64,000 nucleotides of DNA from Zygnema circumcarinatum (lineage: Eukaryota > Streptophyta > Zygnematophyceae > Zygnematales > Zygnemataceae): the NCBI GenBank assembly GCA_037447605.1, contig CM074805.1, positions 3,775,320-3,839,319 on the forward strand. The letters run 5' to 3'. Below the pieces are notes generated by a model. That model did not search any database and was not told where the DNA came from. It was given only the letters and a program-made list of their open reading frames with translations. This document shows, in pieces, positions 12,116-23,800 of this stretch; within the stretch, counting starts at the first letter, position 1; the number at the start of each line of letters is the position of its first letter. Made by a program: the position numbers and the translations under genes.

Positions 12116-12889
12116 TTTACCATTGAAATTCTTAACGGTGGCTATGCATGCTCGACCATAAAAACGACGGGGAAACTAGCGAGGGGATGATGGAAGTGCA
12201 TTTCCAAGTACAAATGAAATTCTCTTGGGGCATCCTATTAGCAGAGCATTGCGAATACATCCCACAGAAAGGAAGAAACCACCTTAGAAGGAATGTATTA
12301 TAATATTAATGATTTACATCCTTCCTATGAAAACATTCCACGATGCTTCAAAACCAAGAGACACACTTCGACAAGCTTCAAAACTTGCAACTACCCTGCA
12401 AGCCTTCCCCTCCCCCGCCACACCCCCCTAGCAGACCATCCAGATTCTCTCGCCTACCTGGAAGCCTACTGAGCACGCACAGTTCCATTCCAAGTTCTCT
12501 CTGTTCTGCCTGTTCTTCACCTGCAAGCCTCCCAGCCCCTAACAGGCCTCCAGCGAACCGAGAGCTGCACCGTCCGCGCCGCGTGGGGCGAGCGCAGGCG
12601 GCAAGAGCGGGCGGAGGGCGCGGCTGCAGGGCGGCGCGGCGCAGGGCAACAGCCCTAGCAGTAGCGGGCAGCGCCGCGCGGGGGGGCACCTCGCATGGCC
12701 GCCGAGGCGGGCGGGGCGGGGCGAGGGGAGGAGTGGGGAGGAGAGAGAAGGGCCTCTCCTTGGCGCGCCGCCTTGCGCCTCGCCTCGCCGGCATGGCGTG
12801 GGCCCGCCCCGCTCCCGCCCCCGCCCTCCGCCATCGCCACCGCGTCCGTACCGTACCGTCGACCACTGTGGGACAGAAGGCACTCCCAG

Positions 12890-12890
<1 letters not shown>

Positions 12891-12926
<36 letters not shown>
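12891..12926. repeat. (CCCATG)n hexanucleotide microsatellite
   Basis: Six tandem CCCATG units lie in the GC-rich island upstream of the transporter gene. Confidence 0.85.
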
Positions 12927-12927
<1 letters not shown>

Positions 12928-13337
12928 TCGCCGGTTCCAGCATCTGCCGCCACCATCGCCCGCTCGCGTCCATCCCGCTACAGCCCGCGATTGGACGGAG
13001 GTGAATCGCCTAATTTGTCCTGCACCGTCCGTCCGTACGTCGCCGTTTGTCAAGTGTACGGCCTGCTACGGCCACCTGCTGCGAGGCTGGCGGCAGCCCT
13101 ACAGGCGCGCCTCTGGGCCGGTCGGCGTCCCTCGCACGCGCATTGGCTGCCGCAGTCGGCGGCGAGCGCCTCCATTATAGCGCGCCCTCTCAGCACCCGC
13201 CTGCCCGCCGGGCCGCGCCATGGCCGGCCTCGGGCCGGGACTGACTGGACTGAGAGGCGGAGGCAGAGGCAGAGGCAGAGGTAGAGGCAGAGTCAGTGGC
13301 AGACCGCCGGAGGACTCGCTCCTCTCCTCGGAACGAA

Positions 13338-13346
13338 CCCTAAAAA
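13338..13346 (+). promoter_or_regulatory. Telo-box (AACCCTAAA) before the amino acid transporter start
   Basis: AACCCTAAA lies about 75 bases before the chosen ATG (13420). In land plants this motif is enriched near transcription starts of ribosomal-protein and growth genes. Function here is inferred from motif and position only. Confidence 0.45.
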
Positions 13347-13419
13347 GACTCCCTCTTATCCTCCTAATCCTGTGTCCTGCACATCCCTTTCTCTTCCACC
13401 TCTCGTAGCAGACGGCTCC

Positions 13420-16400
13420 ATGACGGAAGCGTGGGTGCCTCCCCCAGCGGGGCAGGTGGCGGGGCCGTACGGGAGGCTGGGAGAGGACGAGAAAGTGGAG
13501 GTGAACTCCTTCCGAAGCGGTTCCGCGTACGTGCGGGCTCTCCTGCAGACGCCGAAGCGCTGCGTCGCACGGATGGGCGCCACGTGGACGAGGGAGGCGG
13601 AGATGGAAGCTGCCAAGAGTCACTCGGGGGCCGACATGAAGCGGCACCTGAACTGGTTCGACATGTTCTGCTTTGGAGTGGGCTCCATTGTTGGCGGCGG
13701 AATCTTTATTTCCTCGGGAGAGGTGGGTGGCTGGATGAAGGAGGACTCGTTAGGTTAGGGCCATTAGAAAGTTAGCCTTTCATAACTTTTTCTGGGACGG
13801 GGTTTTGTGGGATTAGAAGTCACAATGTTGGGAGAGGCTGGGGTGGGCCCAATGAATGAAAGGTTCTGAATGCACTTTTTGAAGAGCTATGAGCTCGAAC
13901 GTTTTATATTGTAGTTGAAGAACGATGGTTTAACCTCCTCGCATGTATGCTAATTGAGCTTACACTAAGATGGGAGACACTTGGCCAGCAGAAGCGGACA
14001 AATGGATTGAACTGATTGCAACAACGAAATCATTGTGATGCCAATTGTCAGACTTAGTTTGAAATTAGGAAGACAAGCTCAGCATTTCGTATCCTGGAGT
14101 CTCAAAACTTTAATAAAAAAAAATAATGCGATGCAATGTGCAGGTGGCCCATGACTTGGCGGGCCCCGCGATCATCGTCTCATATGCAATCGCGGGCATG
14201 GCGGCCCTTCTCTCAGCCATGTGCTTTGCCGAGTTCGCGGTGGAGATTCCGTCAGCCGGCGGAGCCTACAGCTACATCCGCATTGCATTTGGTGAGAAGA
14301 GACAGCAAGTTGGAATTCCAAACGTGTTCCCAATCAGATGGTCCCTATCATTCGCACGCATACAAAACTCAATACCCCCCAACCCTCCATGTGTTTGTCT
14401 TTCCTTCTACTCCCTTTTCTTGTGGTGGTGGTATCTTCATTCGGCAGGTGAATTTGTTTCTTTCCTAGCGGGCTGTGCTATCATTGGAGGATTGCTTTCG
14501 GGCCCGCCTGCGATAGCGCGTGCATTCACGTCGTACCTTTGCACAGTGTTCGGAAACGATGACACCAATGCTTGGCGCATTCACGTAGAATGGCTTCCAG
14601 AGAACTTGAACGAGCTTGACTTTCCGGCTGTCGGCTTGCTATTGCTCCTCACTGGGATCTCCTGCTACAGGTAGAACACTCACATCCCTGCCTCTAGTCC
14701 TGTTAGGGCAAGCTGCTTAAGGATCAATAAAATTGATAACAAACTGAGGTTTTTTATGAATGGCAGCTGAGAAAAAATGTGGTAGCATGGCGGATGAACT
14801 TGCAGTTCAAAGGAGAGCTCCACCTTCAACATCATTACTACAATAGTTCACATCGGCTTCATCCTCTTCATTATCGTGGCTGGTTTCGTGTATGGAAACG
14901 CAGAGAATCTCGTTCAGGCAAGTCCCGGAGGCTTCTTTTATAAACTAAGCAATTTTCCCGCAGTCTAAAGGCGTGTCATTTCTTGCTTCCCTGGAAAGCT
15001 TACTTCCATAGGCCGTGCTTTTCTCGTCTTTCAGTTAACAAAAAATAGCCTGTTACTGAGTCAAAGCCGGCTCTTAAAACCTCCCTTCTCGTTGCTTCTC
15101 CTTGACATTGCCCACAAACAGGCGAGCAGCCCTTCATACCCAAGTGGGTTTTTTCCTTACGGCCTTTCTGGCGTATTCAGTGGAGCCTCGGTTGCCTTCT
15201 TCAGCTACATCGGATACGACTGTGTGGCCACCATGGCAGAAGAGTGCGATAATCCCGGGTTCACTATGCCAACGGGTATTGTAGGAAGCCTCCTGTTTTC
15301 TGGGGCTATCTTCTGCTCCATGGTGGCCTCACTTGTCTATCTGCAGCCATACAATCTTGTAAGTTGCCGAAAGCTAATTTCAATTGGCTGAGTTCCGACA
15401 ACCTACAAAGGAGATCGTCCTGCTTATTTGATTTTTTGTGAAGTTCGAACGCGTTGACAGTGACCCCATCAATTTGGTTAGGTTCGCCGACAGCAGTATC
15501 ATGCTCTCAACCTTGGAGAGAAATACGACCGTTGTCTAACCAATCTAACATCCATCCAGAAACCCTTTTCATGTACTGCTGGACCGTGTCCAAAATAATG
15601 ATGCTTACTTGCCCTTCTTTGGCGGTAATAGTTGAAAGCTGATGTTTGCAATCCGTCCTTCCTTTTACAGATAGACGTTGACGCGCCGTATGCCGTTGCT
15701 TTCGATTACGCCGGAGTGCGATACGCGACGCAAATAGTGGGAATTGGGGCAGTTCTGGGAACAATCACAGCCTCCATGACGGGCATCATTAGCAGCGGAC
15801 GATACCTCACGGCGATGGGCAGAGCTGTCGTCATCCCGCCATGGTTTGCGAAAGTGAATGCAAAAACAGGAACTCCCATCAACGCGCACATAGCAGCATG
15901 TCAGTATCCACTGCTTTCTTCCTTCTTCAAGTCTCCCTGAATGTGATCTGAGGGAATTTTTGTCGCCCTCTTCCACGTCGAATCCATGCATCTCTCCGAT
16001 CTTGAAAGTTCGTAGAATCTGGATGTTTGGAGGGAGTGCTCGTCCACAGCCCATATTTAAATTATGTCTCTCTCCCCTTCGACTGTTGATGCAGTCATTC
16101 CAATGGCACTCGTCGGCCTTTTTGTGGATACCAACGTGTTGGTGAACATCAACTCCGCACTTGTGCTATTCGCGTACTCTCTTGTTGCTGCCGCTCTTAT
16201 CGTCTATCGCTCCCACACGCAAGGAGGAGCAAGCCTCATGGCCACATACCTCTACCTCACAGCCTTTATCGTCACCACGATCGCCTTCACCTTCGTCTAC
16301 CAATTGAATTCTGCAAGCTATGGTGCTCTGATTGCTTTGGGAGGTCTGTGCATCATAGAGACTGCCACCTATGCCTTCATGTGCTGCCGCCAAGTGCCCA

Positions 16401-16633
16401 GTCCGCGCACATGGGGGGTCCCCTGCATGCCATACTTTGCAGCTTTGAGCGTGTTCACATGCGTCTTCCTCTTGGGTTCGTTCAACGTTACGTCGGATGC
16501 GAATCCCCTTGCACCCTTCGCATGTATCCTCGGTGCAGCCGTATTGATGTACTTGTTGTATAGTGTGCACGCCTCGTGGGACTATGCGCATAGTATCAAA
16601 CCGAGTCCTGAAATTGAGATTGCTGAGAAATAG
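13420..16633 (+). CDS. Cationic amino acid transporter (APC superfamily, CAT type), 7 exons
   Basis: CAT proteins are multi-pass membrane carriers for cationic and other amino acids. Exons: 13420-13722, 14144-14291, 14448-14670, 14806-14917, 15122-15358, 15671-15899, 16095-16633; the frame is continuous and gives 596 residues, close to plant CATs. Family marks in order: soluble N terminus with SGADMKRHLNWFDMFCFG; first membrane segment with GVGSIVGGGIF; AFAVEIPSAGGAYSYI-like helix 3 (read as FAVEIPSAGGAYSYIRIAF); SYIGYDCVATMAEECDNP; GRAVVIPPWFAKVN; and PCMPYFAALSVFTCVFLLGS near the C terminus. An in-frame upstream ATG at 13372 would add 16 residues; 13420 fits the family start better. The intron after exon 4 begins GCAAGT, a GC-AG intron. 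The long loop ending in NDDTNAWRIHVEWLPENL is unusual. Substrate and membrane are not determinable. Confidence 0.92.
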
Positions 16634-17796
16634 GCCCACTTGGTAGTGTTGATTATGTGAATATGCAGAGGTGTAATTGTTTAGTCGCTAGCAGCAAAGC
16701 TGCACTGTAGCTGAAAGGTCAATTTTGTTATTATTTTTTTAGGATTAGTTTGTAGGTTTTTCTTGTATCACGGTACTATATTTACATCACAAGTGCGTGA
16801 GAACATTGGTCAACAAGACTTGATGCTCCCGCTCATGGTATGTTGTTAGGATGGCGTTTTGTGACCATGTCTTTACTAGCGGTGGCAACGTCAAGACTCA
16901 GAAGTCCTTAACTTGGAAATGGAAAATCCTAGATGTCACCTGATTACTAAAAATGAGACTTCTAGTCATCGCCTAAAGTTCTTAGCGATTGACAAATGAC
17001 TTACTAAGAAATGACTGCACACATCCAGTAAAATTGGTCAGGTTTTTATTTGACCCTTTCAGCATGTTAGACGCATCTCACTCACATTTATCATGATGCT
17101 TTTGCTGTTGGTCATACCCCAGTTAGTAATCACGCCTGGTAAGGACGTCTTGAGTTGGTCACAACTGACTGACTGAGAACCTTTCAACTAGTCATTTTTT
17201 GACCAAGGGTGGCGCCAATGGTTGACCCGGAAGGCACATTCCGTGGCAGCCCTGACTAAGACCCTGTCGGGGTTTCATGATTTCGCGTTCCGAAATATGT
17301 GACACGCGTTTACCGCACATGAATCAGTCCGCCTGGGCCAAACCCCGGACTACGGTATGAACACACCCCAACGTATGGTGGTGGCCGTAGCGCCTTATTT
17401 TTACCGCAGTACGGCTCGGTAAGGACACACATCATTCGTACGACAGCGGCCCTGCCACGTGTCCCTATGCTGAGGCCGTACAACCTATGGATGGGTCTGG
17501 CGGGCACTGGGCAGAGGCAGCTCTGGAGAAGCGTCCGTCTGGAGGCTCTGCAGGGCTGCGTGCCTGCCCCTCCCGCCCCACCTCTTGGCTGGGCACTGGA
17601 AGGCGTGAGGAGGCATGATTGCGGGACGACGAGCAGGATTTATGCTGTATAAAGAGGCGAGGAATATGGAGATATAAGTTTGTTCGAGGTTGTTTGCAGG
17701 CCTTTTTGGAAATTAGGGGAATTCTGTTGCAGAATACACACGTTTTTAGGGTTTCCCTGCCTGTTGGGAGAGGCAGGAAGAGCTTAGCAGGTCGCA
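16634..17796. other. Intergenic region between the transporter and UBL5
   Basis: No gene is supported. The first 200 bases are probably transporter 3' UTR. Between 16,860 and 17,220 are many short AT-rich units around GACTAG, GACCA and ACTAGTCA without a clear period. From about 17,330 the composition becomes GC-richer with GTACGG-type motifs (17,352, 17,411) and CCACGTGTC (17,455), which marks the UBL5 promoter. Confidence 0.4.
17746..17754 (-). promoter_or_regulatory. Telo-box (TTAGGGTTT) before UBL5
   Basis: TTAGGGTTT, the reverse of AAACCCTAA, lies 42 bases before the UBL5 ATG. Confidence 0.5.
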
Positions 17797-18018
17797 ATGA
17801 TTGAGGTGGTGTTGAATGATCGTCTCGGTAAAAAGGTGCGGGTAAAGTGCAACGAGGATGACACCATCGGCGATCTGAAGAAGCTTGTGGCTGCGCAGAC
17901 AGGCACTCGGCCTGAGAAGATCCGAATTCAGAAGTGGTACACGATATACAAGGATCACATCACTCTGGCGGACTACGAAATCCATGACGGCATGGGCCTG
18001 GAGCTTTATTACAACTGA
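17797..18018 (+). CDS. UBL5: Ubiquitin-like protein 5 / Hub1, single exon
   Basis: Hub1/UBL5 is a ubiquitin-fold protein that binds spliceosomal proteins non-covalently through a HIND element and modulates splicing. The 73-residue frame starts [18 protein letters not shown] and keeps [38 protein letters not shown] and the end MGLELYYN. The di-tyrosine C terminus lacks the Gly-Gly of conjugated ubiquitins, as is normal for this family. Full length and extreme conservation leave little doubt. The coding part has no intron. It starts 42 bases after a telo-box. The downstream sequence to about 18.45 kb is probably 3' UTR. Confidence 0.98.
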   Translation: MIEVVLNDRLGKKVRVKCNEDDTIGDLKKLVAAQTGTRPEKIRIQKWYTIYKDHITLADYEIHDGMGLELYYN

Positions 18019-19060
18019 GGGGGGTATCAGACAAATGCGATGCAACAGGAGGGTCGTTTTGATCCATTTTTTTCGTGTATAGCTGAAGTCAGATTTCAGT
18101 TGCAGAAAATGCTTTTTGTATGACGTATTTGGTCTCTTCATGGATTAGATTCATGAAAAGGATCTTTTGTTGTTGTGTACATTGCCAAAATTAGGGTTTC
18201 ATTTTCATGTTTCATAGCGAGCCAGCCAGGATCTTTGTGCGAGTTACTAGTCACTAATCTCTTCCCATTCGAAAACCTTTTTAGAAGCCCTGATTTGATA
18301 ACTAAATATACTGCATTTTGTAACGACGAACAGGGTGTAGGCATTTTGATGGCACGAAAGCTCTGAATTCTCCACTTGAAATGCCCAGGATCTTCGTGTG
18401 ATGTGAGGATGTTTGAGCTGTTCTACACTCCTTGCTGGGCGAGCCATTCAATATAGATGTGTGCTGACGTTATGAAGTCAACTTACTGATGATTGCTTTC
18501 TTTTTGGTAATTTATCATAACGAGGAAGATTTAGTTCCAGTCCAAAATTTCTGTTAGCAATTTCAGCATTAACGGTTGAAGTCAGTCACACAAATGTCAT
18601 TTGGTTTGCTTTGGTGAATTCCATTTTTTTTTTTCGGTTTTGTGCTTTGCTGATGACAAATGAACTCGAAGGAAAGTTGATTATTAGGAAGTAGGTGACC
18701 TCGGAACTAATACGTTTACGATTCAAGGGACTCCTGGCAGCTCTATTGATTTCTATTGTCTACAATAGCTTACATTGTCATGCTTTGTTTCAATGGTTAC
18801 ACCTTTGGATTGCACGAATGTTCTTTGTTTTATTTGGTAAGTCACGTCAACAATTACACTAGGGCCCTTTCACATCTTTCAAAACCTAATTGCAGTGTTC
18901 ACTTTACAATCTCTTTCCGGTAGGGAATCTGTTCGTCCGTTCGTTCCATACGTAGCGTTCAATTACAGCAGTTGTATGGTCGTTCTAAAAAAAGAAAAAA
19001 AGGGTTTCCAAAATTCTGAAACTCTTAGATATTCGAACGTTCGCATTCTAATATCTAAAA
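18019..19060. other. Downstream flank of UBL5, AT-rich, no gene seen
   Basis: Nothing beyond probable 3' UTR is supported. A further telo-box-like TTAGGGTTT is at 18191-18199 and a T-run at about 18626-18635. No long frame with family similarity is visible on either strand. Confidence 0.4.
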
Positions 19061-20260
19061 CGCTAAAACTGCTTTGTACGGACGCACAGCCGTCCCTAGG
19101 TCAAACTCGACCGACCTCGTCCTCCTGTCCAGTCCTTGTGACTCCAGTCCCCCTCTTCCCGCCGCATACAACCATACATCACGCATGCCTGCATACATAC
19201 ATACAAACATGCATGCAGGCATGCATGCTCATGTCCGGACAGCGGAGCCACAGCGGCGGGCAGGCAGCCAGGCAGGCGCATCGTACGACGTCCGCCCGGC
19301 ACCGCCCCCGGCCACGCCCGGCCGTACAGGCAGCTCGGCCCCTCACGACCCGGGATCTGCTGGCTGGACGCGCCACATAAATGCCGTTTCTGGCCCACGT
19401 GGAGGCTCATTGGCGCGCCACGTGGCCCACGCAGCTAGCGGCGGCGGCTCGCAGACAACGGCCCCCCCCCGGCGCGGTACTCTTTCTCCCTTGCGGTGGC
19501 AGTTCCATGAGAGGAGCCTCGCCTGCAGAGCGTTGTATATAGCGGTAACAGGAGTATATATGAACGTTCACATGTGCGAGTTTCTCCCCCTTCCAGTTAC
19601 ACCTCGAACAGCTCCGTGTTGCGCTGTGTCGTTTCGGGATCCGATATGTTCAGCGAACCCGAGGCGCGGGATTTCCGCCGGAACGCGTACGCCCCGCCGG
19701 CGGCAGAGTACCGGTTCAGGTAGGGCTCGCCCGCCGCCGTCGGGCTCTGGGACTGTCTGACAGCCAGCGCGGCCCCTCCCGCGCCGGCGCTGGGCGGGCA
19801 TTCAGACCATGGCCATGGGCCATGCATGCGCGCATGGCCATGCCATGCCGTAGCCATCCATGGACGCATGCATGCATGCGCTGGGCGTACGGCCGCCCTG
19901 GCGGGCTCCTGGCCACAGCTTGCGTCTGCCTGCCTGCCTGCCTGCCTGCTTGCCTGCCCGCCTGCCTGCCCGCCCGCCTGCACTCATTTTAGGGTATCAT
20001 CGAGGCACGAGGAAGTCGCTCCGCAGGTATTGTACGCTGTGCCGCTGCTCGACTTCTTCCTGTCCCTGCTCTGCTCTGCGCTGCTCTCTTCCCTCGCCTG
20101 ACCAAGGCATCCTTGCTCGAACTTTTCTCGTGCACCTGCGTCGCTCGCTTTCCCTCTGTGTCGCTCTCTCTCTCTCTCGCTCTGTCCCCCGCTGTCTCCC
20201 TCTTCGTGTCCTTGCGCGTGCTTGAGGCGCCTTACCTTCCTCCTTTGAGTCGTTTCTCAC
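19061..20260. promoter_or_regulatory. GC-rich island with RY (CATGCATG) clusters, G-boxes and a TGCC repeat
   Basis: Contents: a CATACATACATACAAACATGCATG run (19,190-19,225); a CCACGTGG-containing stretch TTGGCGCGCCACGTGGCCC (about 19,410); GTACGGACG (about 19,077); a dense group of CATGCATG and CCATGG words at 19,808-19,885; a (TGCC)n tract at 19,927-19,980; and a (CT)n tract near 20,163-20,185. Stop-free frames here are Arg/Pro/Ala-rich and coincide on both strands. It is probably the promoter of the fusion gene starting at 20825, but that gene's leader is undefined. Confidence 0.45.
19927..19980. repeat. (TGCC)n microsatellite
   Basis: About thirteen TGCC-type tetranucleotide units, some TGCT or CGCC. 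The reverse-strand equivalent GGCA repeat recurs at 49,021-49,075. Confidence 0.85.
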
Positions 20261-20824
20261 TTGAACGTTGAATAGTGGTCGTATAGCTGTCAGACGTCTG
20301 CAGGGCGGGACAGTGGCGGGAGTAATAGAAATTTTTTGCTCATTTTATTGCGACGGTAATCTTCTTGTTCCGTTTTGATGTCGCTCGAAACCTTGTTTAT
20401 CGTGTTTTAGCAATGCCAACTGCATGGTCTAGATAAAAGTGTCGCTTATGATTTATGGGTAGGTCCTTAAGTCTGAATTAACTCGTGTGGGGTGGTAATT
20501 TGCGGCTGCAACGCTTTGACGCTCCATTTTTTTCCCGTTATCGGAAGCTTACGTTCACGTATGAGAAATTGTGCCGCAGCAGCAATTCCTTTAGATAGAC
20601 GGTTCGGCCACATTTCAGTTCCAGGTTTAAAGCCTGTTCGTTTCTTGCGATCTGTCCGGCAACCATTGACGCACGGATGCTGGCAATTTTGCAGGAAAGA
20701 GTGAATGGAGCCATTCCCTTGTTGGCGAGGGAGCTACAAGGTGGATGCATAGTGTGTTGAACAACCTAGCATAAGGAGTAAAGATCAGTGAGATTATAGT
20801 TGGACGCCCTCTATCCTGCTGGAA

Positions 20825-23800
20825 TTGAAGGAGCAGAGTCTCGTATTTGGTATGGCCACAATGCAGGGCCGTCCTCATTTCAGGAGGAAGATAAGCCATT
20901 GGATTTCCTTAGGTTCCAAAGACAAGGACAAAGGGTTCTCGGAGAAGGGTATCCCTTCAAAGTATCAAAGCTCTCCACCTGATTTGAGTCTTTTCAATGA
21001 TAAACTTCGGGCTAGTCAGCGGTCCCAGTCTCAACCTGAGCTACGGTCCGAACTGCATAACAATGATCCTATTACACCGCTTGAACGATCGCTTAGTGGA
21101 GATTTTGTTTCTGGGCTCCGGGAACATGCTGCAAAGAAGCCGGGAAGTCGGGCGGCTGAAGAAATAAGTGCTTTTGCTGGGGAAGTGTTTGTCTCAGAAG
21201 CAAGAGAACAGGCAGGGAGTGGCAGAGGCTCGCTTGATTCACGATCCAACGGGGCTCTTCCACCTGCCTTTCGCCCTAGGAGCCCATGGCGAGGGAAACA
21301 CGGGTCGCTTTTTAAGATAAAGGGAAAAACGGGCAGTCCGACACCGGAATTGACTGGAAAAGAGGAAGTAAAGGGGAAGCTGCATAGCGTGGATGTGTTG
21401 AATGGAGAAGAAGACGGTGTAGTGCAGGAGGGCAGGACCGGAGAAGGCAAAGAAGGCAAATTCTGGGGTACTATTGGTAAGATCAGGACGAATGAGAAGA
21501 AAGTTCTTACTTATTCTGAGTCAGGGAGAATAGCAGCTAGTAAGACTGGGAGCCCTAAGGCACGGAAGACTATAGGCAGCCCAATTAGGAAGAAGGCCCA
21601 GTCGGTGAACAAGCCTCGGCGAGTGATTTCACTACTTGGAGCCGCAACAGAAGTGATTGGATTGTTGGGAATGGAGCATGTTTTGGTGGGAAGGTCCCAC
21701 GAATGCACTCGGCCTGAATCGGTTGAGAGGCTGCCTTGTGTCAGCTCGCCAGCTATGGGGAAAGACCTTGATTGTGAATCCAGTGCAGGTATCGATGGCA
21801 AGGTGAGAGGCCTTTAAGAAAGCTAAGTTATAGTGCTGTTTTGTTCTGGTGGAACTGCAGTCAACGCGTCCGTATTAGTCAATCTGGGATAACTTTTTAT
21901 GCTAGACCTTTGTTGTAATTTCACCCTCGTTTGACTCATTTGTTCGTACAGTTAGATACCAATCGTTTTCTGCAGAGGTTTACTAGACGTGGGATTCTTT
22001 CATGTCAGGATATGTTGAATGTACACTTTTCGTCACCCCTCCGTATTTTTCGTCTAAAACTATGTTGCTACTTTGGAAAAGCTTGTGGGCGGTGAATGTA
22101 TTGCTTATTGGCTTAATTCTTTTTTTGCTGGCAAGGATGGGATCAAATAGTGATGTTATAGTCAGTATAGAGGTGGGCTACAGGGAACGCCACAGTCGGT
22201 ATGGCAGTTTTCTTCCGTTTGGTTGGGATAGTCGTGGGAAAGAATTGACAGGATGCGATGCAGCCCTTGCTTGTGAAAGGACCTGACAGCATAGCCGCTC
22301 ATATTCTGAATGATGGTGTGTGGAGTGCAATGCCAGACAACTCTCTCTCGGTGTGGTCAAGTGGTACTGAAACATTTGTCATCATTTTATCGCTTGATAG
22401 GCCACTCAACCTTGGAAGGAGGTGTTTGCACTGTAATTTCTCCCACATGTTCCCATTACTCTGGGTGTTATGGAATATCCTCCATTATAGACGAATCATG
22501 TGGGTAGCTTGCTGATTGAAAAACTCGTGGGAATGTAAACACTGCAGGTTCAAGAGCTTTTGAAGAAGGGCCTTGCCCGCTACTCCCTCGACCTGCAAAC
22601 CATGAGCGACCTGCAGCCCGACCTTATCATCACGCAGGATGCCTGCAGCGTGTGCGCCGTCTCCCTCGACGAACTCCAACAAGCAGCCGGAGAGTACCTC
22701 GCTGCTGCCGGACGGGCCTGCCAAATTCTCTCTCTGCAGCCCACCACTGTAAGTTCGAACCATTACCCCCCTTCATTGAATTCCTTTCCTCGTTGGCAGC
22801 ATTGCATATAGGTGTTTTTATATGCAACACTATAAGAACAAAGCGTGCATATGGATCATCCTCCATTCGTCGTACGCTGCGTGCATCTCACCGTGTGTCT
22901 CCATGGCATTCGACAGGTGGCACACGTGTGGGAGAACATCCGGCAGATTGCGGATGCTTTGGGCGAACCTGAAAAGGGCGAAGCGCTTATGCACACACTG
23001 CAAAGCCGATGGGCGGCCGTGGAAGATCGCATTCCAACCAATGCGGAGGCTCCGTCTGCAAACGTGGCATGCCTTCAGTGGCTGGACCCTCTAATGGGGG
23101 CAGGCTATTGGGTGCCTGAAATCGTCCAGTGTGCTGGGGGAACGTGTGCAACAGGGCAGGTGGGTCTTAAATAAGAGACCGTACGCTGCATAAAGGAAGG
23201 AGTACTATTTCTTCTTTTGAAAGCTATTCTGCTTTAGGGAAACTTCTTTTGCTTTCTCGCTTCTTACCATGTGTGAGTGCACTGGGTTTGCAGGCTGGAG
23301 AAGCTACCGGTGTGCTCAGCCTTGAGCAGCTTTTGAAAGTGGACCCGGAGATCATTGTTGTGATGTGTTGTGGATACGGACTAGATGCTGCAGCTCGTGA
23401 ACTCAGCAACTTGGAACGGAAGAAGGAGTGGACTCGCCTGCGGGCAGTAGCTTCGGGACGCGTCTTCTTGGTAGATGGGTCCAGGTCAGCATTGGTTCAC
23501 TCTGGGATAAGATTGTAGAGGAAAATCTGCTACTTCAGACAGCCATTTATCTTCTATTGACCTGGTATTTGTCTTATTGTTGGGCTCAACTTAGTTCATT
23601 TCTCAGGAAGAGGCTGACCCGTTTGCGTAACGTTCTGCAGATATTTCAACTCCTCCGGCCCTGCTATTGTGGATTCGGCAGAACTTCTAGCAGAGATCTT
23701 GCATGGGTGGGAACTGGGATGCCATCTTTATGAAGGTGCGGGATTCATTAGGTGGAAGACGAGTGGGAGGGGTGTCTCTTCTCCTGCAAGAAGCAGGTCT

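Larger units (their letters stand above)
12120..13371. promoter_or_regulatory. GC-rich divergent intergenic island upstream of the amino acid transporter
   Basis: From about 12540 to 13300 the DNA is strongly GC-rich and open in most frames with Arg/Pro/Ala-rich nonsense. It contains CCGTACCGTACCG (about 12846), GTCCGTACGTCG and GTACGGCCTGCTACGG (13030-13080), a (CCCATG)6 hexamer repeat (12891-12926) and a (GAGGCA)n repeat (about 13256-13290). A telo-box AACCCTAAA is at 13338-13346. It most likely serves as promoter and leader for the transporter and may serve the divergent minus-strand gene. Confidence 0.5.

Noticed and set aside
12343-13284. 313-codon open frame, Pro/Arg/Ala-rich, plus strand
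   Set aside because: Overlaps long open frames on the other strand in a GC-rich island; low-complexity composition, no family motif, and it covers microsatellites and promoter motifs.
16064-16633. Independent small membrane protein
   Set aside because: It is the terminal exon of the CAT transporter; the 5' part of the frame is intron.
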